From assembly GCF_023630175.1 (NCBI RefSeq), contig NZ_JALLIN010000030.1, positions 32,797 to 96,796 of the forward strand: a DNA stretch of 64,000 nt, given 5' to 3'. The notes beneath the pieces are model-generated. The model was not told the DNA's origin. It saw only the letters and a program-made list of their open reading frames with translations, and ran no database searches. Of this stretch, positions 33,745 to 42,070 are shown piece by piece; the stretch's first letter is position 1; each line of letters opens with the position of its first letter. This stretch comes from Streptomyces cellostaticus. GTDB taxonomy: Bacteria > Actinomycetota > Actinomycetes > Streptomycetales > Streptomycetaceae. Position numbers and translations under genes: made by a program.

Positions 33745-35568
33745 TTGTCGACCGCCATCGTCACCGGTCAGCCGGTCCCCGGATCGTCGCTCGAGAGTGA
33801 TCTGCGGTCCCTCGGCTTCGACGTGCGCATGGCCGCCGACGCCGCCGAGGCGCAGACCCTGCTCGCCGAGGTGCCCGCCGGACGGCGCGTGGCCCTGGTC
33901 GACGCCCGCTTCGTGGGCCACCCGCACGCCCTGCGCCTCGGTCTCACCGACCCGCGCTTCGCGCTCGCGGCCGTGCCCGGAGCCGTCACCGCCCAGCCGG
34001 AGGCCCGCCCGGCACTGACCCGGGCGCTGGCCCGCGAGAGCGCCGCGAGCGGCAGCACCGCGGAGCCGGCCGCCCCCGCGCGGGTGACGGCGGGCGCGGC
34101 GGACACCGCATCCGTCGCCGACCGCGTCGTCACCGTGCTCGACGCCGACGAGGCCGGTGTGCACCACCCCGAGCTGGGCAGCCTGGTCGCCGCCGTCCCG
34201 GCCGACCCGCAGGCCCGCAACGAGGCGCGGCAGGCCGTCGCCGCCGTGGACGACGAGGCCGTGCGCCTGAGGTCGGCCGTGAAGTCCCGCGACGGCTTCT
34301 TCACCACCTTCTGCATCAGCCCGTACTCGCGCTACCTCGCCCGCTGGTGCGCCCGCCGGGGCCTGACCCCCAACCAGGTCACCACCGCCTCCCTGCTCAC
34401 CGCCCTGATAGCCGCGGGCTGCGCGGCGACCGGCACCCGGTCCGGCTTCGTCGCGGCCGGTGTCCTGCTGATCGCCTCGTTCGTGCTGGACTGCACCGAC
34501 GGCCAGCTCGCCCGCTACGCCCTGAAGTACTCCACGCTCGGCGCCTGGCTCGACGCCACCTTCGACCGGGCCAAGGAGTACGCCTACTACGCCGGCCTCG
34601 CCCTCGGCGCGGCCCGTGGCGGCGACGACGTCTGGGCGCTGGCGCTGGGCGCGATGATCCTGCAGACCTGCCGGCACGTCGTGGACTTCTCCTTCAACGA
34701 GGCCAATCACGACGCGACCGCCAACACCAGCCCCACCGCGGCCCTCTCCGACAGGCTGGACAGCGTCGGCTGGACGGTCTGGCTGCGCCGGATGATCGTC
34801 CTGCCGATCGGAGAGCGCTGGGCGATGATCGCCGTCCTCACCGCGCTCACCACCCCGCGCATCACCTTCTACGTGCTGCTCGCCGGCTGCGCCTTCGCCG
34901 CGACGTACACCACGGCCGGCCGTGTGCTGCGCTCGGTGACCCGCAGGGCGAGTCGCACCGACCGGGCCGCCCGGGCGCTGGCCGACCTCGCCGACAACGG
35001 CCCGCTCGCCTCGTACCTGGCACGTGCCACCCCGGTCCGCCTCGGCGCCCCGCTGCCGGTGGCCCTGGCGGGCACCGCCGTGCTCGCCCTCTCCCTCTTC
35101 TCCGGCCCGGCCTGGGCGCCCGTGGCCGGTGCCGCCGTCTACGCCGTCACCGCCGGCCAGGCCCTGCGCCGCCCCCTCAAGGGCGCCCTCGACTGGCTGC
35201 TTCCGCCGCTGTTCCGCGCCGCCGAATACGGCACCGTGCTGGTACTGGCGGCCCACGCGGACGTGAACGGAGCCCTTCCCGCGGCTTTCGGCCTGGTGGC
35301 GGCCGTCGCCTACCATCACTACGACACGGTGTACCGCATCCGCGGCAACGCCGGAGCGCCCCCGGCCTGGCTGGTGCGCGCCATCGGGGGGCAGGAGGGC
35401 CGGACGCTGCTCGTCACCGTCCTGGCCGCGGTGCTCACCGCCTCGCAGTTCAAGGCCGCGCTCACGGTCCTCGCCGTGGCCGTCGCCGTGCTGGTGCTCG
35501 TCGAGAGCATCCGCTTCTGGGTGTCCGCAGGGGCGCCCGCCGTACACGACGAAGGAGAACCCGCATGA
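33745..35568 (+). CDS. CDP-alcohol phosphatidyltransferase with N- and C-terminal extensions (DUF5941-type)
   Basis: The 607-residue protein has three parts. A soluble N-terminal domain (about 1-165) has alternating beta/alpha structure (AIVTGQPVPGSSLESDLRSL). A CDP-alcohol phosphotransferase domain (about 180-400) carries the complete metal motif DCTDGQLARYALKYSTLG followed by WLDATFD, so all four aspartates are present. A hydrophobic C-terminal region (about 430-600), probably the DUF5941 module, completes it. The family transfers an alcohol phosphate from a CDP-alcohol to a hydroxyl acceptor in the membrane. Start TTG 33745 has GGAG upstream. Its stop overlaps the next start as ATGA, which implies coupling with the cytidylyltransferase. 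Confidence 0.85.
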   Translation: MSTAIVTGQPVPGSSLESDLRSLGFDVRMAADAAEAQTLLAEVPAGRRVALVDARFVGHPHALRLGLTDPRFALAAVPGAVTAQPEARPALTRALARESAASGSTAEPAAPARVTAGAADTASVADRVVTVLDADEAGVHHPELGSLVAAVPADPQARNEARQAVAAVDDEAVRLRSAVKSRDGFFTTFCISPYSRYLARWCARRGLTPNQVTTASLLTALIAAGCAATGTRSGFVAAGVLLIASFVLDCTDGQLARYALKYSTLGAWLDATFDRAKEYAYYAGLALGAARGGDDVWALALGAMILQTCRHVVDFSFNEANHDATANTSPTAALSDRLDSVGWTVWLRRMIVLPIGERWAMIAVLTALTTPRITFYVLLAGCAFAATYTTAGRVLRSVTRRASRTDRAARALADLADNGPLASYLARATPVRLGAPLPVALAGTAVLALSLFSGPAWAPVAGAAVYAVTAGQALRRPLKGALDWLLPPLFRAAEYGTVLVLAAHADVNGALPAAFGLVAAVAYHHYDTVYRIRGNAGAPPAWLVRAIGGQEGRTLLVTVLAAVLTASQFKAALTVLAVAVAVLVLVESIRFWVSAGAPAVHDEGEPA

Positions 35569-36317
35569 TCGGCCTCGTGCTGGCGGCCGGCGCCGGACGG
35601 CGTCTGCGCCCCTACACCGACAGCCTTCCCAAGGCTCTGGTGCCGGTGGGCCCCGCGGGCATAGAGGGCGAGCCGACGGTTCTGGACCTCACCCTCGGCA
35701 ACTTCGCCGAGATCGGCCTGACCGAGGTCGCGGTCATCGTCGGCTACCGCAAGGAGGCCGTGTACGAGCGCAAGGCGGCCCTGGAGGAGAAGTACGGCCT
35801 CAAGCTCACCCTCATCGACAACGACAAGGCCGAGGAGTGGAACAACGCCTACTCCCTGTGGTGCGGCCGGGACGCCCTCAGGGACGGTGTGATCCTCGCC
35901 AACGGCGACACCGTGCACCCGGTCTCGGTGGAGCGCACGCTGCTCGCGGCCCGCGGTGAGGGCAAGCGGATCATCCTCGCGCTGGACACCGTGAAGTCCC
36001 TCGCGGACGAGGAGATGAAGGTGATCGTGGACCCCGAGGGGGGCGTCCGGAAGATCACCAAGCTGATGGACCCCGCCGAGGCCACCGGTGAGTACATCGG
36101 TGTCACCCTCATCGAGGGCGACGCGGCCCCCGAACTGGCCGACGCCCTGAAGACGGTCTTCGAGACCGACCCCCAGCAGTTCTACGAGCACGGCTACCAG
36201 GAGCTGGTGAACCGCGGCTTCCGGATCGACGTCGCGCCGATCGGCGACGTGCAGTGGGTGGAGATCGACAACCACGACGACCTCGCCCGCGGACGGGAGA
36301 TCGCGTGCCAGTACTGA
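35565..36317 (+). CDS. LicC-like nucleotidyltransferase (probable CTP:polyol-phosphate cytidylyltransferase)
   Basis: The 250-residue protein is a single-domain nucleotidyltransferase: LVLAAGAGRRLRPYTDSLPK at 4-23, then the substrate motif EEWNNAYSLWCGRDAL resembling the N-x-x-S-L motif of phosphocholine cytidylyltransferase LicC, GDTVHPVS for metal binding, and a C-terminal VEIDNHDDL metal loop. It would charge a phosphorylated alcohol with CMP to give the CDP-alcohol used by the two flanking CDP-alcohol phosphotransferases. The start overlaps the preceding stop (ATGA), and its end overlaps the next gene by 13 bases. Confidence 0.85.
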   Translation: MIGLVLAAGAGRRLRPYTDSLPKALVPVGPAGIEGEPTVLDLTLGNFAEIGLTEVAVIVGYRKEAVYERKAALEEKYGLKLTLIDNDKAEEWNNAYSLWCGRDALRDGVILANGDTVHPVSVERTLLAARGEGKRIILALDTVKSLADEEMKVIVDPEGGVRKITKLMDPAEATGEYIGVTLIEGDAAPELADALKTVFETDPQQFYEHGYQELVNRGFRIDVAPIGDVQWVEIDNHDDLARGREIACQY

Positions 36318-37366
36318 CCCGGCTGATCCCCTCACCGGTCGTCGTGGACATCCGCCCGGGTGCCCTCGACGACCTGGCCGGGGTCCTCGCCGACGAGCGC
36401 ATCTCGCAGTCCGGCCGGCTCGCCGTCGCCGTCAGCAACGGCTCGGGTGCCCGGCTGCGCGAGCGCCTCGCCCCGTCGCTGCCCGGCGCCACCTGGTACG
36501 AGGTCGGCGGCGGCACCATCGACGACGCGGTCCGGCTGGCGAGCGACATAAGGGCCGGCCGCTACGACGCCGTCGTCGGGCTCGGCGGCGGGAAGATCAT
36601 CGACTGCGCCAAGTTCGCCGCGGCGCGGGTCGGGCTGCCGCTGGTCGCCGTCGCCACCAACCTCGCGCACGACGGCCTGTGCTCGCCGGTGGCGACCCTC
36701 GACAACGACGCGGGCCGCGGCTCGTACGGCGTGCCGAACCCGATCGCGGTCGTCATCGACCTCAGCGTGATCCGGGAGGCACCCGTCCGCTTCGTGCGCT
36801 CCGGCATCGGCGACGCCATCTCCAACATCTCCGCGGTCGCGGACTGGGAGCTGGCCAACCGGGTCAACGGCGAGAAGATCGACGGTCTCGCCGCCGCCAT
36901 GGCCCGGCAGGCCGGCGAGGCGGTGCTCCGGCACCCCGGCGGTGTCGGCGACGACGCCTTCCTGCAGGTGCTGGCCGAGTCCCTCGTGCTCACCGGCATC
37001 GCCATGTCCGTGTCCGGCGACTCCCGCCCCTCCTCCGGGGCGTGCCACGAGATCAACCACGCGTTCGACCTGCTCTACCCGAAGCGGGCCGCCGCCCACG
37101 GCGAGCAGTGCGGCATCGGCGCCGCCTTCGCGATGTACCTGCGCGGAGCGCACGAGGAGGCGGCGACCATGGCCCGCGTCCTGCGCCGGCACGGCCTCCC
37201 GGTGCTGCCGGAGGAGATCGGCTTCTCGGTGGACGAGTTCGTCCGCGCCGTGGAGTTCGCTCCGGAGACCAGGCCCGGCCGCTACACGATCCTCGAACAC
37301 CTCGACCTCACGACGAACCAGATCAAGGACACCTACGCCGACTATGTCAAGGCCATCGGTAGCTGA
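36305..37366 (+). CDS. sn-Glycerol-1-phosphate dehydrogenase-like enzyme (iron/zinc alcohol dehydrogenase superfamily)
   Basis: The 353-residue enzyme has the dehydroquinate-synthase-like fold of archaeal G1P dehydrogenase and bacterial AraM: EVGGGTIDDAVRLAS, the NAD motif GLGGGKIIDCAKFAAA, VATNLAHDGLCSPVA with a metal-binding aspartate, the metal histidine in SSGACHEINHAFD, and the second in AAAHGEQCGIG. It would reduce dihydroxyacetone phosphate to sn-glycerol-1-phosphate. Start GTG 36305 has GGGAG upstream and overlaps the cytidylyltransferase. Position between a cytidylyltransferase and a CDP-alcohol transferase suggests it makes the polyol phosphate they use. A different polyol phosphate cannot be excluded. 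Confidence 0.82.
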   Translation: MPVLTRLIPSPVVVDIRPGALDDLAGVLADERISQSGRLAVAVSNGSGARLRERLAPSLPGATWYEVGGGTIDDAVRLASDIRAGRYDAVVGLGGGKIIDCAKFAAARVGLPLVAVATNLAHDGLCSPVATLDNDAGRGSYGVPNPIAVVIDLSVIREAPVRFVRSGIGDAISNISAVADWELANRVNGEKIDGLAAAMARQAGEAVLRHPGGVGDDAFLQVLAESLVLTGIAMSVSGDSRPSSGACHEINHAFDLLYPKRAAAHGEQCGIGAAFAMYLRGAHEEAATMARVLRRHGLPVLPEEIGFSVDEFVRAVEFAPETRPGRYTILEHLDLTTNQIKDTYADYVKAIGS

Positions 37367-38123
37367 ACTCCGTCCGGTCGTCCACCCCGTCGGGGTGAAG
37401 GACCGGCGCAGCGGTGAGCACTGGGGAGGACGCCTCTACATGCGAGAGGTGTCCCTGCGCGTCGACCGCTACCTGGTGAACACCCGGGTCACGCCCAACC
37501 AGCTCACGTACCTGATGACCCTCTGCGGGGTGCTCGCGGCCCCGGCGCTGCTGGTGCCGGGGATCACGGGTGCCCTGCTCGGCGTGGTCGCCACCCAGCT
37601 CTACCTGCTGCTGGACTGCGTCGACGGCGAGGTCGCCCGCTGGAAGCAGCAGTACTCGCTCAGCGGGGTCTACCTGGACCGGGTCGGTGCCTACCTCACC
37701 GACGCGGCCGTCCTGGTCGGCCTCGGTCTGCGCGCCGCCGACCTGTGGGGCGGCGGCCGGATCGACTGGCTGTGGGCCTTCCTCGGCACGCTCGCCGCCC
37801 TGGGCGCCATCCTGATCAAGGCCGAGACCGACCTGGTCGGCGTGGCCCGGCACCAGGCCGGGAAGCCGCCGGTGCAGGACGCGGCGGCCGAGCCGCGTTC
37901 CTCCGGCATGGCGCTGGCCCGCCGCGCGGCCGCGGCGCTGAAGTTCCACCGGCTGATCCTCGGTATCGAGGCCGCCCTGCTGATCCTGGTCCTGGCGATC
38001 GCCGACCAGATCCACGGCGACCTGTTCTTCACCCGGCTCGGCACCGCCGTCCTCGCGGGCATCGCCCTGCTGCAGACGGTGCTGCACCTGGTGTCCATCC
38101 TGGCGTCCAGCAGGCTGAGGTGA
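37344..38123 (+). CDS. CDP-alcohol phosphatidyltransferase, second paralogue with altered active site
   Basis: The 259-residue membrane protein has the CDP-alcohol phosphotransferase motif DCVDGEVARWKQQYSLSG followed by VYLDRVGAY. Three of the four metal/catalytic aspartates are present, but the fourth position (D-x3-D) is alanine. About six membrane segments follow the family pattern. It may still act using the nearby aspartate in YLTD, or it may have lost or changed activity. The start ATG 37344 overlaps the dehydrogenase gene by 23 bases. It belongs to the same operon as the other polyol-phosphate genes. Confidence 0.82.
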   Translation: MSRPSVAELRPVVHPVGVKDRRSGEHWGGRLYMREVSLRVDRYLVNTRVTPNQLTYLMTLCGVLAAPALLVPGITGALLGVVATQLYLLLDCVDGEVARWKQQYSLSGVYLDRVGAYLTDAAVLVGLGLRAADLWGGGRIDWLWAFLGTLAALGAILIKAETDLVGVARHQAGKPPVQDAAAEPRSSGMALARRAAAALKFHRLILGIEAALLILVLAIADQIHGDLFFTRLGTAVLAGIALLQTVLHLVSILASSRLR

Positions 38124-38128
38124 GTGCC

Positions 38129-39001
38129 ATGAAGGTCGGCGCGGTCGTCATCACCATGGGCAACCGGCCCGAGGAGCTGCGGGCCCTGCTCGACTCCGTC
38201 GCCAAGCAGGACGGCGACCCCGTCGAGGTGGTCGTGGTCGGCAACGGTTCGCCCGTCCCGGACGTCCCCGAGGGCGTGCGGACCGTGGAACTGCCCGAGA
38301 ACCTGGGCATCCCCGGCGGCCGCAACGTCGGCATAGCGGCCTTCGGGCCGGCCGGCCGCGACGTCGACATACTGCTCTTCCTGGACGACGACGGCCTGCT
38401 GGCCCGGCACGACACGGCCGAGCTGTGCCGCGAGGCGTTCACGGCCGACCCGGAGCTCGGCATCATCAGCTTCCGCATCGCCGACCCCGGGACCGGCGAG
38501 ACCCAGCGCCGGCACGTGCCCCGGCTGCGCGCCTCCGACCCGATGCGCTCCTCCCGGGTCACCACCTTCCTCGGCGGTGCCAACGCCGTCCGCACCCGGG
38601 TCTTCGCCGACGCCGGCGTCCTCCCGGACGAGTTCTTCTACGCCCACGAGGAGACCGACCTGGCCTGGCGGGCCCTCGACGCCGGCTGGATGATCGACTA
38701 CCGGTCCGACATGGTGCTCCACCACCCGACGACCGCGCCCTCGCGGCACGCGGTGTACCACCGCATGGTCGCCCGCAACCGGGTCTGGCTGGCCCGCCGC
38801 AACCTGCCCGCCCTCCTGGTCCCGGTGTACCTCGGGGTCTGGCTGCTGCTCACCCTGGCGCGCCGGCCCTCGGGGCCGGCCCTGAGGGCCTGGTTCGGCG
38901 GCTTCAAGGAAGGGTGGACCAGTCCCTGCGGACCCCGGCGCCCGATGCGCTGGCGTACGGTGTGGCGGCTGACCCGACTGGGCCGGCCCCCGGTGATCTG
39001 A
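38129..39001 (+). CDS. Family 2 glycosyltransferase
   Basis: The 290-residue GT-A fold enzyme has VVITMGNRPEELRALLDSV at the nucleotide-binding start, VVVVGNGSP, NLGIPGGRNVGI, the metal motif FLDDDG, and an ED-type catalytic region in EFFYAHEETDLAWRAL. A hydrophobic stretch near 225-245 could attach it to the membrane. It resembles rhamnosyl/galactosyl transferases of cell-wall glycans; donor unknown. ATG 38129 has GAGG upstream, five bases after the preceding stop; GTG 38120 is an in-frame alternative. It would add sugars to the exported glycan. Confidence 0.88.
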   Translation: MKVGAVVITMGNRPEELRALLDSVAKQDGDPVEVVVVGNGSPVPDVPEGVRTVELPENLGIPGGRNVGIAAFGPAGRDVDILLFLDDDGLLARHDTAELCREAFTADPELGIISFRIADPGTGETQRRHVPRLRASDPMRSSRVTTFLGGANAVRTRVFADAGVLPDEFFYAHEETDLAWRALDAGWMIDYRSDMVLHHPTTAPSRHAVYHRMVARNRVWLARRNLPALLVPVYLGVWLLLTLARRPSGPALRAWFGGFKEGWTSPCGPRRPMRWRTVWRLTRLGRPPVI

Positions 39002-39094
39002 CAAGCTCGACCGTACGGGCCGGCACCCCGGCCGGTCCGCAGGCCTCGACGACGCTACCGTGCAAGACGTACTCGAAGACGAAAGCTTCCATCC

Positions 39095-40024
39095 GTGAGT
39101 GAGACAACGCATGACGCCGGAGTCGCGGTGACCACGGTCCCGTCGCCCGACGAGGGGCTGACGGCGGCCGGGCTCGCCGCCAAGTACGGGCTCGCCGTGA
39201 GCGGCGCCCGGCCCTCGCTCGCCGAGTACGTGCGCCAGCTCTGGGGGCGCCGTCACTTCATCCTGGCCTTCTCCCAGGCGAAGCTGACCGCCCAGTACAG
39301 CCAGGCCAAGCTGGGCCAGCTCTGGCAGGTGGCGACCCCGCTGCTCAACGCGGCGGTCTACTACTTCATCTTCGGCGTCATCCTGCACGCGAGCCGCGGG
39401 ATGTCCCCGGACGTGTACATCCCGTTCCTGGTGACGGGCGTGTTCGTGTTCACCTTCACGCAGAGCTCGGTCATGACCGGTGTCCGCGCGATCTCCGGGA
39501 ACCTGGGCCTGGTGCGCGCCCTGCACTTCCCGCGCGCCGCGCTGCCCGTCTCCTTCTCGCTGCAGCAGCTCCAGCAGCTCCTGTTCTCGATGATCGTGAT
39601 GTTCATCGTGACGATCGCGTTCGGCAGCTACCCGGGCCCGTCCTGGCTGCTGATCGTCCCGGTGCTGGTGCTGCAGTTCCTGTTCAACACCGGTCTCGCG
39701 CTGATCGTCGCCCGCCTGGGTGCCAAGACCCCGGACCTCGCCCAGCTCATGCCGTTCGTCCTGCGCACCTGGATGTACGCCTCCGGTGTCATGTTCTCCA
39801 TCAGCAAGATGATGGCGGGCCGCCCCGAATGGGTGGTCCGGATGCTGCAGGTCAACCCGGCCGCGGTCTACATGGACCTGATGCGCTTCGCGCTGATCGA
39901 CGGCTACGACGCCTCGAACCTGCCACCCCACGTGTGGGCCATCGCCCTGTTCTGGGCCCTGGTCGTCTTCGCCGGTGGTTTCGTGTACTTCTGGAAGGCG
40001 GAGGAGAGGTACGGCCGTGGCTGA
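39095..40024 (+). CDS. ABC-2 type polysaccharide/teichoic-acid exporter permease (TagG/Wzm-like)
   Basis: The 309-residue permease has a long soluble N-terminus (about 70 residues), then the conserved SQAKLTAQYSQAKLGQLWQV stretch that precedes the ABC-2 membrane core, with six hydrophobic segments. This is the TagG/Wzm family that flips lipid-linked glycans across the membrane. Start GTG 39095. The stop overlaps the ATPase gene by eight bases, so the two subunits are translationally coupled. Confidence 0.9.
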   Translation: MSETTHDAGVAVTTVPSPDEGLTAAGLAAKYGLAVSGARPSLAEYVRQLWGRRHFILAFSQAKLTAQYSQAKLGQLWQVATPLLNAAVYYFIFGVILHASRGMSPDVYIPFLVTGVFVFTFTQSSVMTGVRAISGNLGLVRALHFPRAALPVSFSLQQLQQLLFSMIVMFIVTIAFGSYPGPSWLLIVPVLVLQFLFNTGLALIVARLGAKTPDLAQLMPFVLRTWMYASGVMFSISKMMAGRPEWVVRMLQVNPAAVYMDLMRFALIDGYDASNLPPHVWAIALFWALVVFAGGFVYFWKAEERYGRG

Positions 40025-40814
40025 CACCAACTCCCAGGAAACCCCGGACCCGCGCCCCACCGTCATCGCGGACGAGCTGCACATCGTCTACCGGGTCAAC
40101 GGCGCCAGGACCGGCAGGGGCAGCGCCACCGCCGCCCTCAGCCGGATACTCGGGCGCGGCTCCGACGACGGGGAGCGCGGCGTGCGCAAGGTGCACGCGG
40201 TGCGCGGGGTCTCCTTCGTCGCCCGCCGCGGTGAGGCGATCGGCCTCATCGGATCCAACGGCTCCGGCAAGTCCACGCTGCTGCGCGCCATCGCCGGACT
40301 GCTCCCGGCCGAGAGCGGCAGGGTCTACACCGACGGCCAGCCCTCCCTGCTCGGTGTCAACGCGGCCCTGATGAACGACCTCACCGGCGAACGCAACGTC
40401 ATCCTCGGCGGACTCGCCATGGGCATGTCCCGCGAGCAGGTCAAGGAGCGCTACCAGGACATCGTCGACTTCTCCGGCATCAACGAGAAGGGCGACTTCA
40501 TCACCCTGCCGATGCGGACCTACTCCTCCGGCATGGCGGCCCGGCTGCGTTTCTCCATCGCCGCCGCCAAGGACCACGACGTCCTCATGATCGACGAGGC
40601 GCTGGCCACCGGTGACCGCAAGTTCCAGAAGCGCTCGGAGGCGCGGATCCGGGAACTGCGCAAGGAGGCCGGCACGGTCTTCCTGGTCAGTCACAACAAC
40701 AAGTCCATCCGCGACACCTGCGATCGCGTCCTGTGGCTGGAACGCGGCGAACTGCGCATGGACGGACCCACCGAAGAGGTCCTCAAGGAGTACGAGAAGT
40801 TCGCGGGCAAGTGA
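40017..40814 (+). CDS. ABC transporter ATPase, teichoic-acid/polysaccharide export (TagH/Wzt-like)
   Basis: The 265-residue ATPase has Walker A GSNGSGKSTLL near 78-88, signature YSSGMAARLRFS, the diverged Walker B MIDEALATGD characteristic of Wzt/TagH exporters, and the switch histidine in VSHNNKS. A 20-residue gap between the N-terminal strand and the core (RVNGARTGRGSATAALSRIL) is typical of TagH. GTG 40017 has GGAGGAGAGG upstream. It is the last gene of the polyol-phosphate glycan operon and is followed by a terminator. Confidence 0.92.
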   Translation: MADTNSQETPDPRPTVIADELHIVYRVNGARTGRGSATAALSRILGRGSDDGERGVRKVHAVRGVSFVARRGEAIGLIGSNGSGKSTLLRAIAGLLPAESGRVYTDGQPSLLGVNAALMNDLTGERNVILGGLAMGMSREQVKERYQDIVDFSGINEKGDFITLPMRTYSSGMAARLRFSIAAAKDHDVLMIDEALATGDRKFQKRSEARIRELRKEAGTVFLVSHNNKSIRDTCDRVLWLERGELRMDGPTEEVLKEYEKFAGK

Positions 40815-40827
40815 CCCCTTTCGGCCA

Positions 40828-40858
40828 GGGCCCCGCCGGAACCTCTCCGGCGGGGCCC
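40828..40858 (+). terminator. Terminator of the polyol-phosphate glycan operon
   Basis: GGGCCCCGCCGG pairs perfectly with CCGGCGGGGCCC around AACCTCT, 13 bases after the ATPase stop. Confidence 0.85.
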
Positions 40859-40896
40859 CGCGTCTGCAAAGGAAACGTCAACTCGCGCATGACGTA

Positions 40897-40922
40897 GGAA
40901 TCTTGACACCAATCGGTGTGTT
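40897..40922 (+). promoter_or_regulatory. SigR-type promoter match upstream of the hopanoid operon
   Basis: GGAAT at 40897-40901 and GTT at 40920-40922 are separated by exactly 18 bases, the sigma-R consensus of Streptomyces. A TTGACA lies inside the spacer (40903-40908) and could serve a sigma-70 promoter instead, though a good -10 box is not obvious. The rest of 40860-41111 is gene-free. Confidence 0.4.
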
Positions 40923-41111
40923 GTTGTGATGCGCCGGACACCCCGCCGGTCCAAGCTGCGTCGTACAACGTAAGCTGTACCGGTCCCGGAAAGCGGCACA
41001 TGGGGCGATAATGCGCGACACCCTCCGCCGGGCCGCCCCGCGGAGGGCCAGGCGGCGTGTCCGAAATAGTGTGTATCGGATCGGCAGTGTAGAACGGGAG
41101 ATGTGACGGCA

Positions 41112-41177
41112 ATGGCTACGGAAACTCCCCAGCTCAGCGCAGCATGTGCCGTCCACGCCCAGGGCGGCCCGCGGTGA
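41112..41177 (+). CDS. Possible 21-residue leader ORF coupled to hpnC
   Basis: ATG 41112 opens 21 codons (MATETPQLSAACAVHAQGGP, then R) ending in TGA that overlaps the hpnC GTG as GTGA, the same coupling seen inside the operon. GGGAG lies upstream, but the spacing is long. It may be a leader peptide or simply a chance ORF. Confidence 0.4.
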   Translation: MATETPQLSAACAVHAQGGPR

Positions 41178-42070
41178 CGGGAACCCGCACGGCGCCGGAC
41201 CTGGAGCGTGCCACCCTCGACAAGGCCGCGAGCGAGAACTTCCCCGTGGCCCCCTTCTTCCTTCCCCGGGCCCGGCGCGACGACCTCATGGCCGTGTACG
41301 GCTTCGCCCGCCTGGTGGACGACATCGGCGACGGCGACCTGGCCCCCGGCGGAGCCGACGCCCGCGCCCTCGGGGTGCCGCCCGCCGAGGCCGGGGACCG
41401 GCTGGTCCTCCTCGACGCTTTCGAGGCCGATCTGCGCCGGGTCTTCGACGGCACCCCGCGCCACCCGCTGCTGCGCCGCCTGCAGCCCACGGCACGCCGC
41501 CGCTCGCTCACCCCCGAGCCGTTCCTCGGCCTCATCGCCGCCAACCGCCAGGACCAGCTCGTGCGGCGCTACGAGACCCACGACGACCTCCTCGCCTACT
41601 GCGAGCTGTCCGCGAACCCCGTCGGCCGGCTCGTCCTCGCCGTCACCGGCACCGCGACCCCCGAGCGGATCCGGCGGTCCGACGCGATCTGCACCGCGCT
41701 GCAGATCGTCGAGCACCTCCAGGACGTCGCGGAGGACCTCGGCCGTGACCGGATCTACCTGCCGGCCCACGACATGAAGCGTTTCCACGTCCAGGAGACC
41801 GACCTCGCCGCGAAAACCGCGAGCGCTTCGGTGCGTGCCCTGGTTGCATACGAGGCACAACGCGCCCGCGATCTGCTGAATGAAGGCGCCCCCCTGGTGG
41901 GTAGCGTCCACGGCAGGTTGAAGCTGCTGCTCGCGGGGTTCGTGGCGGGGGGAAGGGCGGCGGTCCGGGCGATCGCCGCCGCCGATTACGACGTACTTCC
42001 CGGCCCGCCCAAGCCCGGCAAGCTCCAGTTGCTGCGTGAGGCGGGCGCGACTCTGCGAGGAGAGGGGTGA
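41174..42070 (+). CDS. hpnC: Hydroxysqualene synthase HpnC
   Basis: The 298-residue protein is a squalene/phytoene-synthase-fold enzyme: ENFPVAPFFLPRARRDDLMA, first aspartate motif LVDDIGDGDL, YCELSANPVGRLVLA and second motif DVAEDLGRDRIYLP. In the HpnCDE route HpnC converts presqualene diphosphate to hydroxysqualene. Phytoene synthase, a common mis-annotation, is excluded by the hpnD/hpnE context. Start GTG 41174 overlaps the leader ORF stop, and its own stop overlaps hpnD (GTGA). Confidence 0.92.
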   Translation: MTGTRTAPDLERATLDKAASENFPVAPFFLPRARRDDLMAVYGFARLVDDIGDGDLAPGGADARALGVPPAEAGDRLVLLDAFEADLRRVFDGTPRHPLLRRLQPTARRRSLTPEPFLGLIAANRQDQLVRRYETHDDLLAYCELSANPVGRLVLAVTGTATPERIRRSDAICTALQIVEHLQDVAEDLGRDRIYLPAHDMKRFHVQETDLAAKTASASVRALVAYEAQRARDLLNEGAPLVGSVHGRLKLLLAGFVAGGRAAVRAIAAADYDVLPGPPKPGKLQLLREAGATLRGEG

